DNA from: an uncultured Thermomicrobiales bacterium
GTDB taxonomy: Bacteria; Chloroflexota; Chloroflexia; Thermomicrobiales; UBA6265
Reading direction: 5' to 3'
DNA length: 40,624 nt
Assembly (NCBI GenBank): GCA_902806355.1
Contig: CADCWI010000015.1
Span: forward strand, 1-40,624
A program made the position numbers and the translations under genes. This document shows positions 30,701-40,041 of this stretch, piece by piece. A model generated the notes under the pieces. That model worked only from the letters and a program-made list of their open reading frames with translations. It was not told where the DNA came from and did no database searches. Numbering within the stretch: the stretch's first letter is position 1; each line of letters opens with the position of its first letter.

Positions 30701-31525
30701 ATGAAGGTGACGCGTGGTCTGGCCCTCGGGCGCGACGTGCCGGCGTGGATCGAATATGCCCGCGTCCACATCCGCAAGGCGTACACCTACCGATTCAACG
30801 TGGTCATCGCGTTCCTGCTGACCGGGATCACGATCTACCTGCTGACGGTCATCTGGCGATCGGCCTACGGCGAGCAACGGGTGGTTGACGGGATCGCGCT
30901 CGAGCAGATGCTGGTCTACCTGACGATCGCGAACCTGCAGGTCCGGTTCCTGAGCCAGGAAGTCGACGAGGACATCCGCGACCGGATCCGCGAGGGGCAG
31001 ATCGCGTTCGACCTGAACCGGCCCGCGGCTTACCCGGGACAACTGATGGCGGGAGCGGTCGGGGACATGATCGGTGCGCTGCCCTTCCTGATCGTCGCGT
31101 TGCCGGTCGCCTTCATCGCGGGGGAGCTGCGGCCACCGGATTCGATCGAGACTGGCCTGGCCTACCTCGGGAGCCTGCTGCTGGCCTGGATCGTCGCCGT
31201 CCAGCTCAACCTGTTGATCGGGCTGACCGCGTTCTGGACGCTGGAGATGACCGGCTTCCAGATGATCTACCGGCTGGTCGCCAACTTCGCGACCGGGGCG
31301 TTGATCCCGCTCTGGTTCATGCCGGATGCGGTAGAGGCGGTCGTCCGGGTCCTGCCGTTCCAGGCAATCGCGTTCATTCCGGTCTCGATCTACGTTGGCG
31401 CCCCGGCGACGGGAAGCGTGCCGGCCGCGATTGGACTGCAGGTGCTCTGGATCGGACTTCTCACGCTCGGCATCCGCTGGATCTGGAGCCGTGCCATCCA
31501 CCACACCGTCATCCAGGGAGGGTGA
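30701..31525 (+). CDS. ABC-2 permease, first subunit
   Basis: Permease of 274 residues with six predicted membrane helices: NVVIAFLLTGITIYLLTVIW near the N terminus, DMIGALPFLIVALPVAFIAG, YLGSLLLAWIVAVQLNLLIG, and late GLQVLWIGLLTLGIRWIW. The pattern matches the ABC-2 family linked to PF06182. ATG 30701 is used; a TTG 21 bases earlier is an alternative. Its TGA overlaps the GTG of the second permease. Confidence 0.88.
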   Translation: MKVTRGLALGRDVPAWIEYARVHIRKAYTYRFNVVIAFLLTGITIYLLTVIWRSAYGEQRVVDGIALEQMLVYLTIANLQVRFLSQEVDEDIRDRIREGQIAFDLNRPAAYPGQLMAGAVGDMIGALPFLIVALPVAFIAGELRPPDSIETGLAYLGSLLLAWIVAVQLNLLIGLTAFWTLEMTGFQMIYRLVANFATGALIPLWFMPDAVEAVVRVLPFQAIAFIPVSIYVGAPATGSVPAAIGLQVLWIGLLTLGIRWIWSRAIHHTVIQGG

Positions 31526-32334
31526 AACCGACCATGGAACGCATGGCGATCCTGTGGGACATGGCGCTGACCTCGCTCCGCTCCGAATTCCAGTACCGCG
31601 CCAACGTGATCGCGAGCATCATCGGCGGATTCGTCTATCAGCTGACGGGTTTCATCGTCGTCTGGATCATCGTCGACCGGTTCGATGCGCTCGGCGGCTG
31701 GACGCTCCCGGAGATCACGTTCCTCTACGGGATGCGCCTCACGGCACACGGCATCTACTACGCCCTTTTCAGCCAGATGTTCGACCTGGACCGGGTGCTG
31801 ATCACCGGGGAATTCGACCGGTACCTGGTGCGGCCGATGTCGCCGCTGCTCCAACTCTTCACGCGAAAGCTGCGGGTCAACTGTTTCGGTGACCTGATCG
31901 GCGGGGCGACGCTGCTGGCGTTCGCCGCCGCCGGGGCCGGGATCGACTGGTCTCCGGCGTCGTTTGGCCTGCTGATCGCGGCAGTGATCGGCGGCGCGCT
32001 GATCGAGGGAGCCGTCCAGGTCACGATGGGATCGTTGGCGTTCCGGTTCCTGAACGCCCAGGCGGCGCGGGTTGCGACGAACGAGGTCTTCAACCTCTAC
32101 GGGAACTACCCGATGACGATGTTCCCGAAGGTGCTGGAGTACTTGCTGACCTTCGCGCTGCCGGTCGCGTTCGTCGCCTACTTCCCGGCGTCGACGATCC
32201 TGGGGCGAACCGACGAGCTGAGCGTGGCGCCGTGGATCGGCTGGCTGGCGCCGGTGCTCGGGGTGGTGCTGTTCGGGCTCGCGGTCCAGTTGTGGACATG
32301 GCAGAGCCGCCACTACCAAAGCTCCGGCCACTGA
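31522..32334 (+). CDS. ABC-2 permease, second subunit
   Basis: Permease of 270 residues, homologous in style to the first: ANVIASIIGGFVYQLTGFIV, FGDLIGGATLLAFAAAGAG, FGLLIAAVIGGALIEGAVQ and the C-terminal WIGWLAPVLGVVLFGLAVQL. GTG 31522 overlaps the previous stop (GTGA); ATG 31534 is possible. With the ATPase and first permease it would form a heterodimeric exporter of ATPase2-PermA-PermB type. Confidence 0.88.
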   Translation: MKPTMERMAILWDMALTSLRSEFQYRANVIASIIGGFVYQLTGFIVVWIIVDRFDALGGWTLPEITFLYGMRLTAHGIYYALFSQMFDLDRVLITGEFDRYLVRPMSPLLQLFTRKLRVNCFGDLIGGATLLAFAAAGAGIDWSPASFGLLIAAVIGGALIEGAVQVTMGSLAFRFLNAQAARVATNEVFNLYGNYPMTMFPKVLEYLLTFALPVAFVAYFPASTILGRTDELSVAPWIGWLAPVLGVVLFGLAVQLWTWQSRHYQSSGH

Positions 32335-32340
32335 GCATAG

Positions 32341-32718
32341 CTAACCGGCGTCAAGCAGTTTGATCAGGCGCTTCGGGGCGGTCATCCGGTAGCTCTCGTC
32401 GATTGCATCCGCGATCTCGACCCAGTCCGGATCGAGATCGAGCCAGAACCCGATCCACCCCCGGTGTCCGACATAGGGCGGAACAAAGACCCGGTCCGGG
32501 CTGGCCGCAACGAGCGCACCCGGGACGCCGGGTGGAGCCTTGCACCAGAGCGACATCCGGTCCCCGACGCCATGCTGCATCGCGAAGATCTTGCCGCCGG
32601 CCTTGTAGACGGGATCGCCGACGCTCCCCTCGGTGATCTCAACGGCTCCGGGGAAGGAACCGCAGATCGATGCGAGTTGATCGAGAATGACCCTTCGATT
32701 GCCAGATTGTGCAGGCAT
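32341..32718 (-). CDS. MmcQ/YjbR-family protein
   Basis: Small protein of 125 residues of the YjbR/MmcQ fold: VEITEGSVGDPVYKAGGKIF, MSLWCKAPPGVPGAL, VFVPPYVGHRGWIGFWLDL and a C-terminal helix (ESYRMTAPKRLIKLL). The family is described as DNA-binding-like but its function is not known. ATG 32718 has AGAGGA about 11 bases upstream; the longer frame to 32832 is not needed. It converges on the ABC operon. Confidence 0.88.
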   Translation of the reverse strand: MPAQSGNRRVILDQLASICGSFPGAVEITEGSVGDPVYKAGGKIFAMQHGVGDRMSLWCKAPPGVPGALVAASPDRVFVPPYVGHRGWIGFWLDLDPDWVEIADAIDESYRMTAPKRLIKLLDAG

Positions 32719-33029
32719 GACAAGATGATCCTCTCCCCAAGCACGGAAATGACACGCTCTCACTGATACCGGGCGCACGACCGGAATGCAACTGGGTCTT
32801 CTGGACGGGACAGGCGCACCCGCGGTGGTCACGATCGTGGAGTGACTGCAAGTTCACAAACAGATCCTGAGGTTTTCCAAGGTTCGCACGGGGTCAGGAT
32901 CATGGTAGGGCAAAGGTGGGGCACGTTCCTCGCCATCAGGTGTTCGCCCCGGTAGCGCGAACGAGCGCCCAGTTCCGTGGTGATCTGACGTCGATACACG
33001 TCAGGGAGTCGCCTGAGTAGGCGTGCCAG
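32719..33029. other. intergenic stretch, no supported gene
   Basis: Nothing supported on either strand. Confidence 0.45.
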
Positions 33030-33926
33030 TCACGTAAGGCCAGCGATCGCCAGCCACCGTCCCGCGAGGTCTCTCGTTCGGTGCCGCACACGTCGAGTTC
33101 CGGCAGGAGTATCGAATACTGCGTACGGCGGCCATTCGAAGATAAAGATGCCCAACTCTGCCGCGATGACAGACCGCCGCATTCTCTCGAGATTGATGCC
33201 ACGTTCGCTGCAATAGGTAACCAGCAGATCCGGCGGAATCCGGGCACCGCTCGGGGTGGCCCGCGCTTCCAGGAATGCCAGCTCCATGGCGGGGTTCCCA
33301 CGTCTGGCAGACTGCCAGTCGATCCAAACCAGGGCACCGTTCTCATACAGGATGTTCTCGGTATGGCAGTCACCGTGGACGAAACACTCACCAGTCTGAA
33401 GAATCTCCTGCTCCAGGAGTTCCCGGCTCTCAATGATGGCGTCGAGCGAAGATGCGAGGTCTCGGCGCCAGAATCCGTCGACCACAGGCATATCCGGCTC
33501 TCTCAGAGCATGGAAGGGCGACCGATCATCTTTCCAGCGGTCTGGCTCTGGAACCGCGGTGCCGTGCAGCCGCGCCAGATCAACGGCGAGCGCTCGCCAT
33601 GATCTCCTGTCCCACGACGGAGCGGGTCGTATCTCACCGTGGGCCGAGAGGAGCATCGCGATGACGTCATGGTCCTCATAATGGTCGAGCAGGGCTGGCG
33701 TGCGAATTGGCAACCGCTCAGCCAGGTCGCGGTAGAAGGCGAGTTCACGGTGCCCAGCACGGGCATCGTTGTCCCTCCGCAGTGACGTCACCTTCAGCAC
33801 ACACGCCCTGCCATCTTCCTGCCTGGCTACGCAGACCTGAGATCCAGACATACCGTGCGTGAATTCCCGCAATTCCACACGTACGTCGAGCCGCTCCGCC
33901 ACCATCGCGACAAGATCAGCATCCAT
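33030..33926 (-). CDS. aminoglycoside phosphotransferase-like kinase
   Basis: APH/choline-kinase-fold protein of 298 residues. ATP-site segment GMSGSQVCVARQEDG then ACVLKVTS with Lys; catalytic loop CFVHGDCHTENILY and the metal Asp in LVWIDWQSARRG; MELAFLEARA follows. Such proteins phosphorylate small hydroxylated molecules; the substrate is not evident, so antibiotic resistance should not be assumed. ATG 33926 has GGGAG about 9 bases upstream; TTG 33959 is a longer option. A 21-base sequence in it (33244-33264) recurs at 34264. Confidence 0.87.
   Translation of the reverse strand: MDADLVAMVAERLDVRVELREFTHGMSGSQVCVARQEDGRACVLKVTSLRRDNDARAGHRELAFYRDLAERLPIRTPALLDHYEDHDVIAMLLSAHGEIRPAPSWDRRSWRALAVDLARLHGTAVPEPDRWKDDRSPFHALREPDMPVVDGFWRRDLASSLDAIIESRELLEQEILQTGECFVHGDCHTENILYENGALVWIDWQSARRGNPAMELAFLEARATPSGARIPPDLLVTYCSERGINLERMRRSVIAAELGIFIFEWPPYAVFDTPAGTRRVRHRTRDLAGRWLAIAGLT
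33244..33264. repeat. 21-base direct repeat, copy 1
   Basis: Identical to 34264-34284 and in the same orientation (starts GCACCGCTCGGGG). Inside the APH-like gene. Confidence 0.9.
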
Positions 33927-34128
33927 CTGCGAAGGCTCCCTTGCTGTCCACGCAATCAACGCGCTTATCGCCCGAGCTGTTCGTGTACCCGATTCAACGC
34001 CTGAGCCGATTGTGAACTGTGGGCGAGGCGTTGAAGACGTTGCGTTGGGCGTGGCGAGGTCGCGAAAGGTCCTTGGTTATCAGCGTCGTCCATAACAGGC
34101 GCTACGCTATGCGCTACCGACAGGCGCC

Positions 34129-34263
34129 TTAACGAGCGGCGATGGTGTAGCGACGGAGTCCGGCGTTCCAGGCGGTCTGAACTAGCACGACCGCGATCAC
34201 GCTGAACGCCAGGCTGAGCACAGGCACGAGTGGGCTGACGCCACGGGTAAGGGCACGGGCCGA
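34129..34263 (-). pseudogene. ABC permease C-terminal fragment
   Basis: On the minus strand one frame reads RGVSPLVPVLSLAFSVIAVV then LVQTAWNAGLRRYTIAAR and stop, typical of the last helix and tail of an ABC-2 permease. Everything in front of it is gone; it joins the ATPase gene just beyond its truncation. Confidence 0.6.
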
Positions 34264-34964
34264 GCACCGCTCGGGGTGGCCCGCTCACACAGGCGCCCGA
34301 CATCGGCCATGTAATGACTCGTCAGCAGCATGGTCGCGCCCGTCTCCCGGCAATATCCGGTGATGAACGCGCGCGTCATCTCGACCACGCTGACGTCCAT
34401 GCCGATCGTCGGTTCGTCGAGAAAGAGCACGCGCGGGCGGTAGATCAGACTCAGCGCGAGCCCGCAGCGCATCCGCGCGCCGAGCGAGAGCGCCCGGACC
34501 TGGCGGTCCAGCAAGGGTCCCCACTCTAGCATGCTTGAGAGGTCCTTGAGGGTATGCCGGAATGCATCCTCCGGGACCTCATAGATGAGTTGCTGAAGGC
34601 GCAGCGAATCCATGACGGTGAGCTCGGCGGGGCCGCCGATCGGCTGGCTGCCGCGGATCATCGCGATCTGCCGGAGGAAGGCGGGCTCCCGTCGCCAGGG
34701 GCGATGGCCAAGCACACGGACTTCCCCGTCCGTCGGATGCAGGATGCCGCTCAGCATCTTGAGAGTCGTGGTCTTGTCCGCCCCGTTCGGACCGATGAAC
34801 CCCACCATCTCCCCGGCGTGCAGATCGAACGAGACCTCGCGCACGGCGTGGATCTCCCGGTATGTTCGCCGGAACACGGACCCCATCGCCGAAGCCAGTC
34901 CCTCGGCTCGCACGGGTGCCCGGTAGTTCATCGTCAGGTCGCGAACATTGATTGTCTGGTCCAT
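34197..34964 (-). pseudogene. ABC ATPase, 3'-truncated, abnormal Walker A
   Basis: ATPase of an ABC-2 cassette. Walker A reads GPNGADKTT where relatives have GAGKTT, replacing a key Gly by Asp. Signature (LSLGARMRCGL) and Walker B (RVLFLDEPTIGMD) remain, and switch His (LLTSHYMADVGRLCER). After CER the family sequence ends and the frame reads unrelated residues (ATPSGARPVPLPV) across a 21-base repeat into permease-derived DNA. The ATG has GGGAGG upstream. Both changes suggest it no longer works. Confidence 0.8.
34264..34284. repeat. 21-base direct repeat, copy 2
   Basis: Identical to 33244-33264, exactly at the truncation point of the ABC ATPase gene. Confidence 0.9.
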
Positions 34965-34992
34965 GTGCCTCCCTGCCCTGATCGATCATTTC

Positions 34993-35010
34993 TCCAATCT
35001 AGAAGGTGGA
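34993..35010. promoter_or_regulatory. possible MerR-type dyad
   Basis: TCCA (34993) and TGGA (35007-35010) flank a TCTAGA core in the divergent region between the ABC ATPase remnant and the tandem MerR gene. Weak. Confidence 0.25.
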
Positions 35011-35092
35011 AGCAAGCATCGAAGATTTCGCGGATAATGAGGCTCTGGACCGCGAGAAAATCTCCATCGGCACTTTAAGGTTTCACACAAAG

Positions 35093-35833
35093 ATGCGTGA
35101 TTGCTACAGACCGGTCGACCTGGCCTGGGACGCTGCCATCAGCGCCGCAAGCGTGCGCATGTACGAGCGGGAGGGATTCCTGTCACCCGCCGAACGCGGC
35201 ACATCAGGGCACCGCCGCTACCGGGAGCGCCACCTGCATGCGCTCCGGACATCGCGGTCCCTGATGAAGGGGTATGGCTGGGTCTATGCACGGGACGTCA
35301 TGCGGGCGGTCCATCAGGGTGACATCCCGGGGGTCATGGCAATCGTGGATGCCAGGCACGCCGGGATCGACCGGGAGCGGCGGGATGTCGATGACGCCGT
35401 TCGCACGCTTCGCCTGATCTCGGACGGGTTGGCAACGCCGATCGGTCCTGGGGGAGCGCCACGCCAATCCGGCTCCCTGCGCGTGGGGGAAGCGGCGCGG
35501 CTGGCGGGGGTTCGCCCGTCATCGTTGCGCTTCTGGGAGCGGGAAGGTCTCCTGCATCCACGCCGCGATCCGGAAAGCGGGTACCGCCTGTACGATCGCG
35601 ATGATGTCGGACGATTGCGGATCATCATCGTGCTTCGCGAGGCGGGCTACCGCTCGGACGACATCCGGCAGGTGCTGGACGAGCTGCGAGGTGACAATCC
35701 GGCGGCGGCACTGCTCAGGGCACAGCGGAGGGCCGACGACCTGGAGCGGGTGAGCCTCGCCTGTATGGAGGCGACCGCCGCCCTCTGGGGCTACCTCGCC
35801 CGGTATGCCATCCCGGAAGAGCCACCCAACTGA
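35093..35833 (+). CDS. tandem MerR-family regulator
   Basis: Protein of 246 residues with two MerR winged-helix domains. The first (residues ~5-65): YRPVDLAWDAAISAASVRMY, then EREGFLSP and HRRYRERHLHAL. The second (~125-190): LRVGEAARLAGVRPSSLRFW, then EREGLLHPRRD and YRLYDRDDVGRLRII. A helical C-terminal part follows, without a metal-type Cys set. Two-headed MerR proteins are known as self-contained DNA-binders (TioE type) near export or resistance genes. ATG 35093 fits the usual start of the domain, although its ribosome site is weak. It is divergent from the decayed ABC cassette, its likely former target. Confidence 0.82.
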   Translation: MRDCYRPVDLAWDAAISAASVRMYEREGFLSPAERGTSGHRRYRERHLHALRTSRSLMKGYGWVYARDVMRAVHQGDIPGVMAIVDARHAGIDRERRDVDDAVRTLRLISDGLATPIGPGGAPRQSGSLRVGEAARLAGVRPSSLRFWEREGLLHPRRDPESGYRLYDRDDVGRLRIIIVLREAGYRSDDIRQVLDELRGDNPAAALLRAQRRADDLERVSLACMEATAALWGYLARYAIPEEPPN

Positions 35834-36333
35834 CCGGTCATGACGCAAGTCCCGGGGCGACGGAGCGGTCCGTCGCGGGAGATGCCGGACGTGCGGGCGA
35901 GCCACTCATCTCGCGCCTCACGATCGGCGGCGAAGTCATGGAACGTCGGGATGCCGGCCAACTCCGGCGGGCCAAGAACGCGCCCCGTCGCTGGGCAGGC
36001 AGGTGTAGGCAAGCGTGCTGGGTCAGGCAGACAACCAACGAATGCCGCGACCCGACGTACCGCCTCCCCAGGTGGCACAGGGTTTGCACCCTTGTGGCCT
36101 AGCACCACAGGTATTGCCGCCGGAGGGGTCCGCCCATTCCCATGGGCAAGGACGATCCTTCCACCACAGCACCCTCGTACGAGATAGAACGTGTCCGGTG
36201 CCGTTCTACGGAATACCCGAACCCCTCCGGAACGGCAGCGCGGACGCCGGACGTTGCTCCTGGAGACTGGGATCGCTTCGGCCGGCGCACGAGAGCCAGA
36301 GCCGCCGACCCGCCTATGAGGAGCAGTGAAGCC
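35834..36333. other. 500-base stretch without a supported gene
   Basis: Reading frames here are Pro/Arg-rich and overlap. A minus-strand frame (36099-36431) has a hydrophobic stretch resembling a transporter tail but is antisense to the P450 start and is not called. Confidence 0.4.
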
Positions 36334-37671
36334 ATGAACACGCGGAACGCATTACCGAAAGCGTCCGTCAAGGACACGCTCAGCGTGCTGGCCGATGTCA
36401 TCATCCCGACCGTTGCCAAGGGCCCGATCATCCGGCGGCCGAAGATGGTGGCAATGGCGGAGCGTCTTCAGCTCGACGCACGCGCGGTCAGGCGCATGCA
36501 GAAGATCGCGAGCACGTACGGATCCGGCCCATTGATGCTGGCTGTCCCGCGTTGGTCGCGGGCGCTGATCCTTGCTCCCGAGCACGTCCATCGGGTGCTC
36601 GACCGCACGCCCGAGCCGTTTGCCACCGCGAGCGACGAAAAACGCGCGGCACTCTCCCATTTCGAGCCCAAGGGTGTGCTGATCTCACATGGTCCGGAGC
36701 GGGCGGTCCGGCGACGATTCAACGAAGCCGTTCTCGAAACGCCCAAGCCGGTGCATGGGCTCGCGCCTCGATTTATCGACGTCGTGAACGAGGAGGCTGC
36801 CTCGCTACTCAACGATGCCGAACGCGACGGTGAGCTGGTCTGGGATACCTTCGTCGAGGCGTGGTTCAGGGTCGTGCGCCGGGTGATGTTTGGCGACTCC
36901 GCCAGGGATGATCGCGAGCTGACCGACATGGTGGCCAAGCTTCGTGCCAATGCCAACTGGGCATTCATGAAGCCGAAACAGGAAGACCTGCGCGACCGGT
37001 TTCTTGCCGGGATCGAGGCACGCATCGCCAGGGCGGAGCCAGGAAGCCTGGCGGGCATCATCGCCGCCATGCCAGTGACACCGGAGATGGAGCCCGCGCA
37101 TCAGGTGCCTCAGTGGCTCTTTGCATTCGACCCCACTGGCATGGCGACATTTCGGACATTGGCCCTGCTGGCATCCCACCCGGAGCAGGAGCGAAAGGCC
37201 CGGCAAGAACTGGCGGAAGACGAATCCGGGCACCAGAACCTGCCGTATCTGCGTGCCTGCGTTCTTGAATCCCTGCGGCTCTGGCCGACCACTCCACTGG
37301 TTCTACGTCAGACCACATCGGCGACCGAGTGGGAAACCGGCACCATGCCCGCAAACACGGGCCTCCTTATGTACACACCCTTTTTCCACCGAGATGACAG
37401 GCACGTGCCGTACGCGCACCAGTTCAGGCCCGATATCTGGCTGAACGGCCAAGAAGATGCCGATTGGCCATTCATTCCCTTCAGCGCGGGACCGGCGATC
37501 TGCCCGGCGACGAATCTCGTTCAGCTGCTGTCGAGCGCGATGCTCGCCGCACTCATTGCCAGACGCCAAGTACGCCTGAAATCGTCACACGCCCTCGGTC
37601 CTGACCGGCCGCTTACCGGCACCCTGAATAACTATGCGCTGCGATTCGAAATCTCAGCGGTGGCTCAATAG
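36334..37671 (+). CDS. cytochrome P450
   Basis: P450 monooxygenase of 445 residues, no membrane anchor evident. Visible: the I-helix region (WLFAFDPTGMATFRTLALLA), ExxR in LESLRLWPTTPLVLRQTT and the heme-Cys loop PFIPFSAGPAICPATN. The loop lacks the usual Arg two residues before Cys and the Gly after Cys, replaced by Pro on both sides, a variant I recall from other soluble bacterial P450s. No ferredoxin or reductase gene is adjacent. ATG 36334 has GAGGAG 10 bases upstream; a longer start (36316) is possible. Substrate unknown. Confidence 0.87.
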   Translation: MNTRNALPKASVKDTLSVLADVIIPTVAKGPIIRRPKMVAMAERLQLDARAVRRMQKIASTYGSGPLMLAVPRWSRALILAPEHVHRVLDRTPEPFATASDEKRAALSHFEPKGVLISHGPERAVRRRFNEAVLETPKPVHGLAPRFIDVVNEEAASLLNDAERDGELVWDTFVEAWFRVVRRVMFGDSARDDRELTDMVAKLRANANWAFMKPKQEDLRDRFLAGIEARIARAEPGSLAGIIAAMPVTPEMEPAHQVPQWLFAFDPTGMATFRTLALLASHPEQERKARQELAEDESGHQNLPYLRACVLESLRLWPTTPLVLRQTTSATEWETGTMPANTGLLMYTPFFHRDDRHVPYAHQFRPDIWLNGQEDADWPFIPFSAGPAICPATNLVQLLSSAMLAALIARRQVRLKSSHALGPDRPLTGTLNNYALRFEISAVAQ

Positions 37672-37702
37672 GCTCCCGGGATGTCAGCGTCATACTCGGT
37701 AC

Positions 37703-37728
37703 GGACACTGGAATCCGTTCCAGTGTCC
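37703..37728 (+). terminator. hairpin after P450 gene
   Basis: GGACACTGGAA (37703-37713) pairs with 37718-37728, loop TCCG. A likely terminator or processing hairpin; no U tract. Confidence 0.55.
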
Positions 37729-37930
37729 TCTCGATCACATGCGCAACCCGCATGAATCTTTCGAGTGCGGAACATTGCTGCTCTAATCGGCTCGGGTTGT
37801 CTGGATAGCAGTATTGATCCACGATGCTTTGGCAGGTACGCAAAGGGGCGGGATGGGAGAGGGAGAGGCTCGATTGTGGATGGGAATGATGAGGAAGGGT
37901 TGTATGTGCCGAGTTCGGGGCGTTGGGAGG

Positions 37931-38536
37931 TCAGGGGTCGATGGGGGCAACATCGACGTCACGGATCCAGCCTTCGCGGCCGTCCTCGAGGCGGAACCTG
38001 AGCCATTCGCCGCCAGGGCTGAGCCGATCGGCCGCGGGATTCTCCGTCTCTCGTGATTCATCCAGTGACTGGAGCTCCGTGCCCGGCTCGATACCAGCGA
38101 TCGCGGAGGAGTTCACGCCGGGACCCGAACGGAAGTTGATCCGCTGCTGGGCCGACACCCGGTAATCCGGGGTGAATGCGTCATCGGGAGGTGTCGCTTC
38201 GGCAGTGGGCGTCGGTGCCGGTGCGGCCGGTGGCTCGGTCGGCGCTGCTGCCGCTGCCGCTGTTGGCTCTGGCTCAGCGGTAGGAGCCGCTGAACCGCCG
38301 GCGGAGTCACCCGATGCCGTCCGGGCCGCAAGCGCCTCACCAGCGACGACCTGGGTCGGCTGCGCCAGGGGACCGACGAAATCACTCACCAGCGGGTCGA
38401 GCACCGCGAAGATCAGGGTGAACCCACCCACCAGAATCCCGATCGCGGTCATGATCGAGACACCGATCATGAGCCCGGACCGGCGGGAGCGCGAACTGAG
38501 GCGGTGTTCCAGACCCGGCAACGACGAGTGTGACAC
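37931..38536 (-). CDS. membrane-anchored SH3-domain protein
   Basis: Protein of 201 residues: a short cytoplasmic basic N terminus, one transmembrane helix (VSIMTAIGILVGGFTLIFAV), a long Ala/Pro/Glu/Thr-rich extracytoplasmic linker and a C-terminal bacterial SH3 domain (INFRSGPGVNSSAIAGIEPG, then GEWLRFRLEDGREGWI). Such proteins bind cell-wall or polysaccharide ligands. GTG 38536 has AGGAG 8 bases upstream. Confidence 0.87.
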   Translation of the reverse strand: MSHSSLPGLEHRLSSRSRRSGLMIGVSIMTAIGILVGGFTLIFAVLDPLVSDFVGPLAQPTQVVAGEALAARTASGDSAGGSAAPTAEPEPTAAAAAAPTEPPAAPAPTPTAEATPPDDAFTPDYRVSAQQRINFRSGPGVNSSAIAGIEPGTELQSLDESRETENPAADRLSPGGEWLRFRLEDGREGWIRDVDVAPIDP

Positions 38537-38865
38537 GGGGTTGGCTCCTGAAGCGATGCGGGGAGAGGAGAAAAGGGGACGCGTGAATTATTCGGTTGAA
38601 CGTGAAGTGACCGGCGTCTGGATCAAACCTGACTTGCTTCCCTATTCACCTAGAAAGCAAGAAACGCACCACGCCCGCACGTGCTGTTCCCCCATCCGTA
38701 TGCGCACGACGTGTCATGATTCCGGATGGTATCCCATGCAGAGGAAGCGTCCGCTCGCTGACGCTCATTGCACCCGAGGTCTTGGGTCCACGTGTTGCGA
38801 TGGGAAGCGAGAGCACGCGGCGGCACAGGCAGTCCAGGCTGCATATCCGGAAGAATGGAGTGACA
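38537..38865. other. 329-base intergenic region
   Basis: Divergent promoters for the SH3 protein and the oxidoreductase should lie here; no clear -35/-10 pair stands out and no gene is supported. Confidence 0.35.
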
Positions 38866-40014
38866 ATGACGGACTCGACACATACGGACGGGCCAATCCG
38901 GCTCGGGATCATCGGCACCGGGCTGGCGGTGGAAAAGTTGCACTGGCCCGCGCTTGAGCGGCTCTCCGGCGACTACACGGTGACCGCGTTCAGCAACCAC
39001 ACGCGTCCCAAGGCGGAGCACTTCGCCTCCTACAGCAACACGCCGATGGATCGCTTTGTCGAGCGCTGGGAAGACCTGCTGGAGCGCGACGATGTCGACG
39101 CCGTGCTGATCTCGCTGCCGATCGCGCTCAACTACCCGGTCTCGAAAGCGGCCCTCGAAGCCGGCAAGCACGTGATCTGCGAGAAGCCGCCGGGCGCGGA
39201 CCTGAACGAGGGCCGGGCCTACGTCGAGCTCGTCGAGGCGCATCCTGGGCTTACCGTCCTCATCGCAGAAAACGTCTTCTACCGGGACGCCGTCCGGTTT
39301 GCGCGGTCCCTGCTTGACGACGACGTGATCGGTCGCGTGCACCTGGTGAGCTGGCGCCAGGTGTCACAACTGGTTCCACGCGAGGGGCAATTCTCGAGCA
39401 CGCCCTGGCGTCATGACCCCGCCTACCGGGGAGGCCCCCATCTCGACGCCGGTGTCCACCACACCGCGCAGATCAGGCTGCTCTGCGGCGACGCCGATCG
39501 ACTGGCCGGCGAGATCCAGGACGCCAATTCCACGCATGGTGGCCCGTCCGACCTGACGCTCAACTTGCGCTTCGTGAGCGGCGCGATCGGGAACTACACC
39601 GCTTCCTATCCCGAGATCACCGTCCCGGAGCAGGACAGCGGCATGCGGCTATACGGGACCACGGGGATGATGGTCGTCGACGGCAGCACGATCACCGTCC
39701 ATCACGCGGATAGCAGGGTGGACCGCTATCGCGTTGAGCAGCCGGACAGCGGCTATCTCAACGAGTTCCGGAACTTCCACGAGGCGATTACTGGGAAAGC
39801 AGCGGTGGTCGGCACGGCGGCGCAGAGCTACCGGAACATGGAGCTCGTGCTGAAGGGCATCGCCTCGGCCGAAGCAGGTGAGCTGGCCACGGTCGATGAC
39901 TGGCCAACCCCGCTCGCGGCCACGGCTGTTCCACTGTGGCGGCCGGCTGGCGCGGAGAGCCTGCTGGATCCCCGCTGGGCTAAGGTCACGACGGAGCATG
40001 AATCGGCGTCGTGA
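38866..40014 (+). CDS. Gfo/Idh/MocA-family oxidoreductase
   Basis: NAD(P)-dependent oxidoreductase of 382 residues. N-terminal Rossmann motif RLGIIGTGLAVEKLHWPAL, then VDAVLISLPIALNYP, the catalytic-type HVICEKPPGADL (EKP with Lys), and the C-terminal domain with GGPHLDAGVHHTAQIRLLCG carrying Asp and His. Members oxidise or reduce sugars, inositols or related compounds; the substrate cannot be told. ATG 38866 has GGAGTG upstream and gives the usual short lead before the Rossmann fold. Confidence 0.9.
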   Translation: MTDSTHTDGPIRLGIIGTGLAVEKLHWPALERLSGDYTVTAFSNHTRPKAEHFASYSNTPMDRFVERWEDLLERDDVDAVLISLPIALNYPVSKAALEAGKHVICEKPPGADLNEGRAYVELVEAHPGLTVLIAENVFYRDAVRFARSLLDDDVIGRVHLVSWRQVSQLVPREGQFSSTPWRHDPAYRGGPHLDAGVHHTAQIRLLCGDADRLAGEIQDANSTHGGPSDLTLNLRFVSGAIGNYTASYPEITVPEQDSGMRLYGTTGMMVVDGSTITVHHADSRVDRYRVEQPDSGYLNEFRNFHEAITGKAAVVGTAAQSYRNMELVLKGIASAEAGELATVDDWPTPLAATAVPLWRPAGAESLLDPRWAKVTTEHESAS

Positions 40015-40041
40015 CGATCACCTGATGAACCGGCGGGACAG

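Noticed and set aside
33030..33926. antibiotic-resistance call for the APH-like gene
   Set aside because: Only fold-level motifs are visible; substrates of this large family are very diverse.
36099..36431. minus-strand frame with a hydrophobic stretch like a transporter tail
   Set aside because: Overlaps the supported start of the P450 gene on the other strand, and has no recognisable upstream part.
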